Source: Hydractinia symbiolongicarpus (Eukaryota; Cnidaria; Hydrozoa; Anthoathecata; Hydractiniidae). Taken from it: 64,000 bases of DNA. The position numbers were made by a program, and so were the translations under genes. Shown piece by piece: positions 52,211-64,000 of this stretch. Each line of letters opens with the position of its first letter. Position 1 is the stretch's first letter. The DNA lies in NCBI RefSeq assembly GCF_029227915.1, contig NC_079886.1, positions 13,635,001 to 13,699,000 of the forward strand, read 5' to 3'. Below the pieces are notes generated by a model, which worked only from the letters and a program-made list of their open reading frames with translations, searched no databases and was not told the DNA's origin.

Positions 52211-55200
52211 AAGAACGCTGCTAACTACGTGCACAGGCCTTCAAAGCCTGGAATGTGGCCTTATACAGACTAATGACGCTACACGTAAATCACGTAGTTC
52301 CACGTGCCCAAATAGGCGGTCATCAATACGGCCTTTTCAATCTCAATGGACAACGATGTATTACGTCGTTCTCTTGAGCAACAGGAACTATGAACGCTGC
52401 TAACTACGTGCACAGGCCTTTAAATCCTGTAATGTGGCCTTTTACGGCGTAATAAGGACTCTACACGTAATTGACGTGCTTCCACCTGCCCAGACAGGTG
52501 GCCATTGGTCTAGTTCTTTTAGTCTGATTAGACAACGTCGTATTAAGTTGTTTTCCTGTGCACGAGACACTAAGAACGCTGCTAACTACGTGCACAGTCC
52601 TTCAAAACCTGTAATATGGCCTTTTACGGCCTAACAAGGACCCTACACGTAAATGACGTAGTTCCACCTGCCCAGACAGGTGGCCCTCGGTCTGGCTCTT
52701 TCAGTCTCATTACACTACGATGTAGTAAGTCGTTTTCCTGAGCACCAGGCACTAAGAACGCTGCTAACTACGTGCACAGCCCTTCAAAGCCTGTAATGTG
52801 GCCTTATACAGACTAATGACTCTACACGTAAATCACGTGGTTCCACCTGCCAAGACAGGTGGCCATTGGTCTAGTTCTTTCAGTCTTATTGGACTACGAC
52901 ATATTAAGTCGTTTTCCTGTGCACGAGGCACCAAGAATGCTGCTAACTACTTGCACAGTCCTTTAAATCCTGTAATATGTCCTTTTACGGCTAACAGGGA
53001 CCCTACACGTAAATGACGTAGTTCCACCTACCCAGACAGGTGGCCACCGGTCTAATCTTTTCAGTTTCATTGGACTACGATTTTTTAAGTCGCTTTCCTG
53101 ACCACCAGGCACTAAAGACGCTGGTAACTACATGCACAGGCCTTTATAGCCTGTAATATCTCATTTTATGGCCTAATCAGGACACAACACGTATATCACC
53201 TGGTTCCAGTTGACCAGACAGGTGACCATCGGTCAAGTCTTTTCAGTCTCATTGGACTATGATGTATTAAGTCGTTTTCCTGACCACCAGGCACTAAGAA
53301 CGCTGCTAATTACGTGCACAGGCCTTCAAAGCCGGTAATGTGGCCTTTCATGGCCTAATAAGGACTCTACACATAAATGACGTGGTTCAACCTGCCCAGA
53401 CAGGTGTCCACCGGTCTAGTCCTTTCAGTCTCATTGGACTACGATGTATTAAGTCGCTTTCCTGAGCACCAGGAACTATGAACGCTGGTAACTACGTGCA
53501 CACGCCTTTAAACCCTGTAATATATCCTTTTATGGCCTAATCTGGACGCTACACGTATGTCACCTAGTTCTACGTGCACAGACAGGTAGTCATCGATTTA
53601 GTTCTTTCATTCTCTTTGGTCTACGATGTATTAAGTCGTTTTCCTGAGCACCAGGCACTATGAACGCTGCTAACTACGTGCATAGGCCTTCAAAGCCTGT
53701 AATGTGGCTTTTTACAGACTAACGACTCTACACGTAAATCACGTATTTCCACGTGCCCAGGTAGGCGTTCACCAATACGGCCTTTTCGATCTCATTGGAC
53801 TACGACATATTAAGTCGTTTTCCTGTGCACGAGGCACCAAGACTGCTGCTAACTACTTGCACAGTCCTTTAAATTCTGTAATATGGCCTTTTACGGCTTA
53901 ACAGGGACCCTACACGTAAATGACGTGGTTCCACCTGCCCAGACAGGTGGCCACCGGTCTAGTCTTTTCAGTTTCATTGGACTACAATTTATTAAGTCGC
54001 TTTCCTGAGCACCAGGCACTAAAAACGCTGGTAACTTCGTGCACAGGCCTTTAAAGCCTGCAATATTTCCTTTTATGGGCTAATCAGGACTCTACACGTA
54101 TATCACCTGGTTCCAGTTGACCAGACAGTTGACGATCGGTCAGGTCCTTTCAGTCTCATTGGACTATGATGTATTAAGTCGTTTTCCTGAGTACCAGGCA
54201 CTAAGAACGCTGCTAACTACGTGCACAGACCTTCAAAGCCTGTAATGTGGCCTTTTACAGACTAACGACTCTACACGTAAATCACGTAGTTCCACGTGCC
54301 CAAGTAGGCGTTCACCAATACGGCCTTTTCAATCTCATTGGTCTACGATTTATTAAGTCGCTTTCCTGACCACAAGGCACTAAAGACGCTGGTAACTACG
54401 TGCACAGGCCTTTATAGCCTGTAATATCTCATTTTATGGCCTAATCAGGACACAACACGTATGTCACCTGGTTCCACGTGCACAGACAGGTGGTCATCGG
54501 TTTAGTTCTTTTATTCTCTTTGGTCTACGATGTATTAAGTCGTTTTCCTGAGCACCAGGCACTATGAACGCTGCTAACTACGTGCATAAGCCTTCAAAGC
54601 CTGTAATGTGGCTTTTTACAGACTAATGACTCTACACGTAAATCACGTATTTCCACGTGCCCAGGTAGGCGTTCACCAATACGGCCTTTTCGATCTCATT
54701 GGACTACGACATATTAAGTCATTTTCCTGTGCACGAGGCACCAATACAGCTGCTAACTACTTGCACAGTCCTTTAAATTCTGTAATATGGCCTTTTACGG
54801 CTTAACAGGGACCCTACACGTAAATGACGTGGTTCCACCTGCCCAGACCGGTGGCCACCGGTCTAGTCTTTTCAGTTTCATTGGACTACAATTTATTAAG
54901 TCGCTTTCCTGACCACCAGGCACTAAAGAGGCTGGTAACTTCGTGCACAGGCCTTTAAAGCCTGCAATATGTCCTTTTATGGCCTAATCAGGACTCTACA
55001 CGTATATCACCTGGCTCCAATTGACCAGACAGTTGACGATCGGTCAAGTCCTTTCAGTCTCATTGGACTATGATGCATTAAGTCGTTTTCCTGAGCACCA
55101 GGCACTAAGAACGCTGCTAACTACGTGCACATATCTTCAAAGCCTGTAATGTGGCCTTTTACAGACTAACGACTCTACACGTAAATCACGTAGTTCCACG

Positions 55201-55251
55201 TGCCCAAGTAGGCGTTCACCAATACGGCCTTTTCAATCTCATTGGACTACG
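52211..55251. repeat. 3.0 kb higher-order block, copy A
   Basis: Matches 57101-60141 at a constant offset of 4890 bases with only scattered substitutions. That offset is 27 monomers. Confidence 0.88.
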
Positions 55252-57100
55252 ATTTATTAAGTCGCTTTCCTGACCACCAAGCACTAAAGATGCTGGTAAC
55301 TACGTGCACAGGCCTTTATAGCCTGTAATATCTCATTTTATGGCCTAATCAGGACACAACACGTATGTCACCTGGTTCCACGTGCACAGACAGGTGGTCA
55401 TCGGTTTAGCTCTTTTATTCTCTTTGGTCTACGATGTATTAAGTTGTTTTCCTGATCGCTAGGCTCTAAGAACGCTGCTAAGTGCGCGCAAAGGCCTTCA
55501 AAGGCTATAATATGGTCTTTTACAGATTAATAAAGACCATACACGCAAATCACGTAGTTCCACGTGATCAAACAGGTGGTCATCATTACAGTTTTCTCAA
55601 TCTCAATGGTCAACGATGTAATAAGTCGTATTCCTGAGCACCAGGCACAAAGAACGCTGCTAACCACGGGCACAGGCCTTTAAATCCTGTAATATGGCCT
55701 TCTACGGCCTAATAAGGACTCTACACGTAAATGACGTGGTTCCACCTGCCCAGACAGGTGGCCACCAGTCTAGTCTTTTCAGTTTCATTGGACTACAATT
55801 TATTAACTCGCTTTCCTGAGCACCGGGCACTAAAAACGCTGGTAACTACGTGCACAGGCCTTTAAAGCCTGCAATATGTCCTTTTATGGCCTAATCAGGA
55901 CTCTACACGTATATCACCTGGTTCCAGTTGACCAGACAGGTGACCATCGGTCAAGTCCTTTCAGTCTCATTGGACTATGATGTATTAAGTCGTTTTCCTG
56001 AGCACCAGGCACTAAGAACGCTTCTAACTACGTGCACAGGCCTTCAAAGCCTGTAATGTGGCTTTTTACAGACTAACGACTTTACACGTAAATCACGTAG
56101 TTCCACGTGCCCATGTAGGCGTTCACCAATACGGCCTTTTCAATTTCATTGGACTACGACATATTAAGTCGTTTTCCTGTGCGCGAGGCACCAAGAATGC
56201 TGCTAACTACGTGCACAGTTTTTTTAAATCCTGTTATGGCCTTTACGGCTTAACAGGGACCCTACACGTAAATGACGTAGTTCCACGTACCCAGACAGGT
56301 GGCCTGCGGTCTAATCTTTTCAGTTTCATTGGACTACGATTTTTTAAGTCGCTTTCCTGACCACCAGGCACTAAAGAGGCTGGTAACTACGTGCACAGGC
56401 CTTTATAGGCTGTAATATCTCATTTTATGGCCTAATCCGGACACAACACGTATGTCATCTGGTTCCACGTGCACAGACAGGTGGTCATCGGTTTAGTTCT
56501 TTAATTCTCTTTGGTCTACGATGTATTAAGTTGTTATCCTGATCGCCAGGCTCTAAGAACGCCGCTAAGTACGTGCAATGGCCTTCAAAGGCTATAATAT
56601 GGTCTTTTACAGATTAATAAAGACTCTACACGTAAATCACGTAGTTCCACGTGATCAAACAGGTGGTCATCATTACAGCTTTCTCAATCTCAATGGTCAA
56701 CGATGTATTAAGTCGTATTCCTGAGCACCAGGCACTAAGAACGCTGCCAACTACGGGCACAGGCCTTTAAATCCTGTAATATGGCCTTCTACGGCCTAAT
56801 AAGGACTCTACACGTAAATGACGTGGTTCCACCTGCCCAGACAGGTGGCCACCAGTCTAGTCTTTTCAGTTTCATTGGACTACAATTTATTAACTCGCTT
56901 TCCTGAGCACCGGGCACTAAAAACGCTGGTAACTACGTGCACAGGCCTTTAAAGCCTGCAATATGTCCTTTTATGGCCTAATCAGGACTCTACACGTATA
57001 TCACCTGGTTCCAGTTGACCAGACAGGTGACCATCGGTCAAGTCCTTTCAGTCTCATTGGACTATGATGTATTAAGTTGTTATCCTGATCGCCAGGCTCT

Positions 57101-60100
57101 AAGAACGCTGCTAAGTACGTGCACAGGCCTTCAAAGCCTGGAATGTGGCCTTATACAGACTAATGACGCTACACGTAAATCACGTAGTTCCACGTGCCCA
57201 AATAGGCGGTCATCAATACGGCCTTTTCAATCTCAATGGACAACGATGTATTACGTCGTTCTCTTGAGCAACAGGAACTATGAACGCTGCTAACTACGTG
57301 CACAGGCCTTTAAATCCTGTAATGTGGCCTTTTACGGCGTAATAAGGACTCTACACGTAATTGACGTGCTTCCACCTGCCCAGACAGGTGGCCATTGGTC
57401 TAGTTCTTTTAGTCTGATTAGACAACGTCGTATTAAGTTGTTTTCCTGTGCACGAGACACTAAGAACGCTGCTAACTACGTGCACAGTCCTTCAAAACCT
57501 GTAATATGGCCTTTTACGGCCTAACAAGGACCCTACACGTAAATGACGTAGTTCCACCTGCCCAGACAGGTGGCCCTCGGTCTGGCTCTTTCAGTCTCAT
57601 TACACTACGATGTAGTAAGTCGTTTTCCTGAGCACCAGGCACTAAGAACGCTGCTAACTACGTGCACAGCCCTTCAAAGCCTGTAATGTGGCCTTATACA
57701 GACTAATGACTCTACACGTAAATCACGTGGTTCCACCTGCCAAGACAGGTGGCCATTGGTCTAGTTCTTTCAGTCTTATTGGACTACGACATATTAAGTC
57801 GTTTTCCTGTGCACGAGGCACCAAGAATGCTGCTAACTATTTGCACAGTCCTTTAAATCCTGTAATATGTCCTTTTACGGCTAACAGGGAACCTACACGT
57901 AAATGACGTAGTTCCACCTACCCAGACAGGTGGCCACAGGTCTAATCTTTTCACTTTCATTGGACTACGATTTTTTAAGTCGCTTTCCTGACCACCAGGC
58001 ACTAAAGACGCTGGTAACTACATGCACAGGCCTTTATAGCCTGTAATATCTCATTTTATGGCCTAATCAGGACACAACACGTATATCACCTGGTTCCAGT
58101 TGACCAGACAGGTGACCATCGGTCAAGTCTTTTCAGTCTCATTGGACTATGATGTATTAAGTCGTTTTCCTGACCACCAGGCACTAAGAACGCTGCTAAT
58201 TACGTGCACAGGCCTTCAAAGCCGTTAATGTGGCCTTTCATGGCCTAATAAGGACTCTACACATAAATGACGTGGTTCAACCTGACCAGACAGGTGTCCA
58301 CCGGTCTAGTCCTTTCAGTCTCATTGGACTACGATGTATTAAGTCGCTTTCCTGAGCACCAGGAACTATGAACGCTGGTAACTACGTGCACACGCCTTTA
58401 AACCCTGTAATATATCCTTTTATGGCCTAATCTGGACGCTACACGTATGTCACCTAGTTCTACGTGCACAGACAGGTAGTCATCGATTTAGTTCTTTCAT
58501 TCTCTTTGGTCTACGATGTATTAAGTCGTTTTCCTGAGCACCAGGCACTATGAACGCTGCTAACTACGTGCATAGGCCTTCAAAGCCTGTAATGTGGCTT
58601 TTTACAGACTAACGACTCTACACGTAAATCACGTATTTCCACGTGCCCAGGTAGGCGTTCACCAATACGGCCTTTTCGATCTCATTGGACTACGACATAT
58701 TAAGTCGTTTTCCTGTGCACGAGGCACCAAGACTGCTGCTAACTACTTGCACAGTCCTTTAAATTCTGTAATATGGCCTTTTACGGCTTAACAGGGACCC
58801 TACACGTAAATGACGTGGTTCCACCTGCCCAGACAGGTGGCCACCGGTCTAGTCTTTTCAGTTTCATTGGACTACAATTTATTAAGTCGCTTTCCTGAGC
58901 ACCAGGCACTAAAAACGCTGGTAACTTCGTGCACAGGCCTTTAAAGCCTGCAATATTTCCTTTTATGGGCTAATCAGGACTCTACACGTATATCACCTGG
59001 TTCCAGTTGACCAGACAGTTGACGATCAGTCAAGTCCTTTCAGTCTCATTGGACTATGATGTATTAAGTCGTTTTCCTGAGTACCAGGCACTAAGAACGC
59101 TGCTAACTACGTGCACAGACCTTCAAAGCCTGTAATGTGGCCTTTTACAGACTAACGACTCTACACGTAAATCACGTAGTTCCACGTGCCCAAGTAGGCG
59201 TTCACCAATACGGCCTTTTCAATCTCATTGGTCTACGATTTATTAAGTCGCTTTCCTGACCACAAGGCACTAAAGACGCTGGTAACTACGTGCACAGGCC
59301 TTTATAGCCTGTAATATCTCATTTTATGGCCTAATCAGGACACAACACGTATGTCACCTGGTTCCACGTGCACAGACAGGTGGTCATCGGTTTAGTTCTT
59401 TTATTCTCTTTGGTCTACGATGTATTAAGTCGTTTTCCTGAGCACCAGGCACTATGAACGCTGCTAACTACGTGCATAGGCCTTCAAAGCCTGTAATGTG
59501 GCTTTTTACAGACTAACGACTCTACACGTAAATCACGTATTTCCACGTGCCCAGGTAGGCGTTCACCAATACGGCCTTTTCGATCTCATTGGACTACGAC
59601 ATATTAAGTCATTTTCCTGTGCACGAGGCTCCAATACAGCTGCTAACTACTTGCACAGTCCTTTAAATTCTGTAATATGGACTTTTACGGCTTAACAGGG
59701 ACCCTACACGTAAATGACGTGGTTCCACCTGCCCAGACCGGTGGCCACCGGTCTAGTCTTTTCAGTTTCATTGGACTACAATTTATTAAGTCGCTTTCCT
59801 GAGCACCAGGCACCAAAAACGCTGGTAACTTCGTGCACAGGCCTTTAAAGCCTGCAATATGTCCTTTTATGGCCTAATCAGGACTCTACACGTATATCAC
59901 CTGGCTCCAATTGACCAGACAGTTGACGATCGGTCAAGTCCTTTCAGTCTCATTGGACTATGATGCATTAAGTCGTTTTCCTGAGCACCAGGCACTAAGA
60001 ACGCTGCTAACTACGTGCACATACCTTCAAAGCCTGTAATGTGGCCTTTTACAGACTAACGACTCTACACGTAAATCACGTAGTTCCACGTGCCCAAGTA

Positions 60101-60141
60101 GGCGTTCACCAATACGGCCTTTTCAATCTCATTGGACTACG
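57101..60141. repeat. 3.0 kb higher-order block, copy B
   Basis: Copy of 52211-55251. At its right edge the match switches to 56159 onward (offset 3983), so five monomers present after copy A (about 907 bp) are missing after copy B. Confidence 0.88.
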
Positions 60142-63100
60142 ACATATTAAGTCGTTTTCCTGTGCACGAGGCACCAAGAATGCTGCTAACTACGTGCACA
60201 GTCTTTTAAATCCTGTAAAATGGCCTTTACGGCTTAACAGGGACCCTACACGTAAATGACGTAGTTCCACCTACCCAGACAGGTGGCCTGCGGTCTAATC
60301 TTTTCAGCTTCATTGGACTACGATTTTTTAAGTCGCTTTCCTGACCACCAGGCACTAAAGAGGCTGGTAACTACATGCACAGGCCTTTATAGCCTGTAAT
60401 ATCTCATTTTATGGCCTAATCCGGACACAACACGTATGTCATCTGGTTCCACGTGCACAGACAGGTGGTCATCGGTTTAGTTCTTTCATTCTCTTTGGTC
60501 TACGATGTATTAAGTTGTTATCCTGATCGCCAGGCTCTAAGAACGCTGCTAAGTACGTGCAATGGCCTTCAAAGGCTATAATATGGTCTTTTACAGATTA
60601 ATAAAGACTCTACACGGAAATCACGTAGTTCCACGTGATAAAACAGGTGGTCATCATTACAGCTTTCTCAATCTCAATGGTCAACGATGTATTAAGTCGT
60701 ATTCCTGAGCACCAGGCACTAAGAACGCTGCCAACTACGGGCACAGGCCTTTAAATCCTGTAATATGGCCTTCAACGGCCTAATAAGGACTCTACACGTA
60801 AATGACGTGGTTCCACCTGCCCAGACAGGTGGCCACCGGTCTAGTCTTTTCTGTTTCATTGTACTACAGTTTATTAACTCGTTTTCCTGTGCACGAGGCA
60901 CTAAGAACGCTGCTAACTACGTGCACAGTCCTTCAAAACCTGTAATATGGCCTTTTACGGCCTAACAAGGACCCTACACGTAAATGACGTAGTTCCACCT
61001 GCCAAGACAGGTGGCCCTCGGTATGGCTCTTTCAGTCTCATTAGACTATGATGTAGTAAGTCGTTTTCCTGAGCACCAGGCACCAAGAACGGTGCTAACT
61101 ACGTGCACAGGCCTTCAAACCCTGTAATGTGGCCTTTCATGGCCTAATAATGACTCTAGACATAAATGACGTGGTTCCACCTGCCCAGACAGGTGGCCAC
61201 CGGTCTAGTCTTTTCAGTTTCATTGGACTACGATTTATTAAGTCGCTTTCCTGAGCACCAGGCACTAAAAACGCTGTAACTACGTGCATAGGCCTTTAAA
61301 GCCTGTAATATCTCCTTTTATGGCCTAATCAGGCACTACACGAATGTCACCTGGTTCCACGTGCACCAACAGGTGGTCATCGGTCTTGTTCTTTCAGTCT
61401 CATTGGACTACAACGTATTAAGTTGTTTTCCTGAGCACAAGGCACTAAGAACGCTGCTAACTACGTGCACAGGCCTTCAAAGCCTGTAATGTGGCCTTTC
61501 ACAGACTAATGACTCTACACGTAAATCACGTAGTTCCACGTGCCAAAACGGGCGGTCATCAATACGGCCTTTTCAATCTTAATGGACAACGATGTATTAA
61601 GTCGTTCTCTTGAGCACCAGGAACTATGAACGTTGCTAACTACGTGCACAGGCCTTTAAATCCTGTAATGTGGCCTTTTACGGCGTAGTAAGGACTCTAC
61701 ACGTAAATGACGTGGTTCCACCTGCCCAGACAGGTGGCCATTAGTCTAATTCTTTCAGTCTCATTGGACTACGACGTATTAAGTCGTTTTCCTGTGCACG
61801 AGACACTAAGAACGCTGGTAACTACGTGCACAGGCCTATAAAGCCTGTAAAATCTCCTTTTATGGCCTAATCAGGACACTACACGTAAATGACGTGGTTC
61901 CGCCTGCCCAGACAGGTGGCCATCGGTCTAGTTCTTTCAGTCTCATTGGACTATGTCGTTTTAAGTCGTTTTCCTGTGCACGAGGTACTAAGAACTCTGC
62001 TGACTACGTGCACAGTCATTCCCAGCCTGTAATATGGTCTTTTACAGCCTAATAGGGATTTTACATGTAAATCACGCAGTTGCACGTGCCCACACAGGCA
62101 GTCATCAGTACAGTCTTTTTAATCTTGATGGACTACGACGTAGTAAGCTGTTCTTCTGAACACCAGGCACTAAGAATGCTGCTAACTACGTGTACAGAAA
62201 TTTCCGTCCTGTAATGTGGCCTTCTACGGCCTAATAAGGACTCTACACGTATATCACGTAGTTCCACGTGCCCAAACAGGTGGTCATCACTACAGCGTTT
62301 TTAATCTCAATGGACTACACAGTATTAAGTCGTTCTCCTGAGCACCAGGCACTAAGAATGCTTCTAACTACGTGTAGAGGCCTTTCAATCCTGTAATATG
62401 GCCTTCTACGGCATAATAAGAACTCTACACGTAAATGACGTGGTTCCACCTGCCCAGACCGGTGGCCATCAGTCTAATTCTTTCAGTCTCATTGGACTAC
62501 GATGTATTAAGTCGTTTTCCTGAGCACCAGGCACTAAGAACGGTGCAAGCTACATGCACAGGCCTTTAAAACCTGCAATTGTCCTTTTATGGCCTAATCA
62601 GGACCCTACACGTATTTCACCTGGTTCCGGTTGGCCAGACAGGTGACCATCGGTTTAGTCCTTTCAGTCTCATTGGACTATGATGTATTAAGTCGTTTTC
62701 CTGAGCACCAGGCACTAAGAACGCTACTAACTACGTCCACAAGCCTTTTAAATCCTGTAGTATGGCGTTGTATGGCCTAATAAGGACTCTACACGTAAAT
62801 GACGTGGTTCCACCTGCCCAGACCGGTGGCTATCAGTCTAGTTCTTTCAGTCTCATTGGAATACGATGTATTAAGTCGTTTTCCTGAGCACCACGCTCTA
62901 AGAACGCGGCTAAGTACGTGCACAGGTCTTGAAAGCCTGTAATGTGGTGTTCTGCTGCCTAACATGGAGTCTACATGTATGCGACGAATTTCCACGTGCT
63001 CAAACAGGTGGTCATCAGTACTGCTTTTTCAATCCCAATGGTCAACGATGTATTAAGTCGTTTTCCTGAGCACCAGGCACTAAGAACGCTGCTAACTACG

Positions 63101-64000
63101 TGCACACACCTTCAAAGCCTGCAATGTGGCATTTTATGGCCTAATAAAGACTGTACACGTAAATGACGTGGTTTCACCTGCACAGACAGGTGGCCATCGG
63201 TCTAGTTCTTTCAGTCTCATTGGACTACGATGTAATAAGTCGTTTTCCTGAGCACCAGGCACTAAGAACGCTGCAAGCTACATGCACAGGCCTTTAAAGC
63301 CTGCAATATGTCCTTTTACAGCCTAATCAGAACTCTACACGTATATCACCTGGTTTCACGTGGCCAGACAGGTGACCATCGGTCTAGTCCTTTCAGTCTC
63401 TTTGGAGTATAATGTATTAAGTCGTTTTCCTGTGCTCGAGGCGCAAAGAACGCTGCTAAAAATGTGCACAGGCCTTTAAAGCCTGTAATATGCCTTTTTA
63501 CAGCCTAATAAGGACTCTACACGTAAATGACGTGGTTCCACCTGCCCAGACAGGTGGCCATCGGTCTAGTTCTTTTAGTCTCATTGGACTATGACGTTTT
63601 AAGTCGTTTTCCTGTGCATGAGTCACTAAACACGCTGCTGACTACGTACACAGTCCTTCCTAGCCTGTAATATGGTCTTTTAAAGCATAATAGGGATTCT
63701 ACATGTAAATTACGCAGTTCCACGTGCCCAAACGGGCGGTCATCAGTACAGTCTTTTTAATCTTGATGGACTACGATGTAGTAAGTTGTTCTTCTGAGCA
63801 CTAGGTACTATGAACGCTGCTAACTACGTGCACAGGCCTTTAAATCCTGTAATATGGCTTTTTACGGCCTAATAAGGACTCTACACGAAAATGAAGTAGT
63901 TGTACCTGCCCAGATAGGTGACCATCGGTCTAGCTCTTTCAGTCTCATTGGACTACGATGCATTAAGTCGTTTTCCTGAGCACCACGCTCTAAGAACGCT

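Larger units (their letters stand above)
23822..64000. repeat. Right satellite array, 181-182 bp monomers with higher-order structure
   Basis: Roughly 220 head-to-tail monomers to the end of the window. The monomer has three conserved dyads: CCACCTGCCCAGACAGGTGG or variants, ACAGGCCTTTAAAGCCTGT, and GGCC-TTTTAC-GGCC, plus repeated CACGTG-type hexamers. Several monomer subtypes alternate, recognisable by AATGACGTGG, TATGTCACCTGG, TATATCACCTGG or AATCACGTAG at the same place. Multi-monomer blocks are repeated, listed separately. The recurrent frames of 65-72 codons that start MAFYG or MAFYR are a side effect of the monomer: the period is not a multiple of three, and every one ends in the next monomer. 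The array may be centromeric or heterochromatic, but nothing in the sequence proves that. Confidence 0.95.

Noticed and set aside
25003-60965. Dozens of 65-72 codon frames starting MAFYG, MAFYR or MAFCG in the right array.
   Set aside because: They are one reading frame of the satellite monomer. The 181-182 bp period shifts frame each unit and every frame stops in the next monomer, so they do not form a repeat protein.
23822-64000. CRISPR-like array.
   Set aside because: Repeats are 181-182 bp, contiguous, without unique spacers, and lie in a eukaryotic satellite.

Overview
The window is eukaryotic DNA, most likely from an invertebrate animal. A cnidarian such as a coral or anemone would fit the character of the viral-type proteins, but the species cannot be fixed from this sequence. 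It is about three quarters satellite DNA. The rest is a nest of mobile elements centred on a largely complete Polinton/Maverick-type (adintovirus-like) element. No ordinary host gene was recognised.

Layout. Positions 1-266 are unique sequence of unknown nature. Positions 267-4910 are a diverged array of a 181-182 bp satellite, broken by a TAAA/TGAA microsatellite. Positions 4965-5918 hold a broken Rep-like gene (HUH nuclease plus remnant helicase), followed by AT-rich DNA with repeated CAGTAACGTG motifs. Positions 6386-6894 and 23018-23508 are the two halves of one decayed Tc1/IS630-type transposase gene on the minus strand. Between them, at about 6895-23018, sits the 16.1 kb Polinton-like element, with terminal inverted repeats of about 303 bp and a CCATT (or TCCATT) target duplication. 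Satellite of the same family resumes near 23822 and runs to the end, with visible higher-order block duplications.

The Polinton-like element. Rightward genes for a minor capsid (penton) candidate, the double jelly-roll major capsid protein and the A32/FtsK-type packaging ATPase form a virion block. It is followed by a block of small membrane-type proteins (11366-13249). A leftward coiled-coil protein and an ORF that lacks an ATG and probably joins it by frameshift come next (13311-14589). Then come two tandem paralogous membrane proteins (14634-15715), a leftward retroviral-type DD35E integrase (15905-16882), and three rightward genes that all begin with a SAP-like domain: a small protein, an MDM2-like RING protein and a 1400-residue protein-primed type B DNA polymerase whose C-terminus runs into the right inverted repeat. 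Capsid, ATPase, integrase and polymerase together imply an element that can, or once could, replicate by protein priming, package its DNA and integrate. No adenain-type maturation protease was found.

Most notable points. (1) The RING protein matches the spacing of the MDM2 RING but has glycine where MDM2 has zinc ligand Cys464. (2) A module of about 35 residues from the polymerase N-terminus is repeated just ahead of catalytic motif A. (3) Stem-loops, most with a GTTAC/GTAAC core, lie at the 3' end of nearly every gene block. (4) Exact 15 bp direct repeats flank the integrase gene. (5) The polymerase and RING genes share promoter, SAP domain and linker through duplication. All homology calls are from reading the translated sequence; no database search was run.
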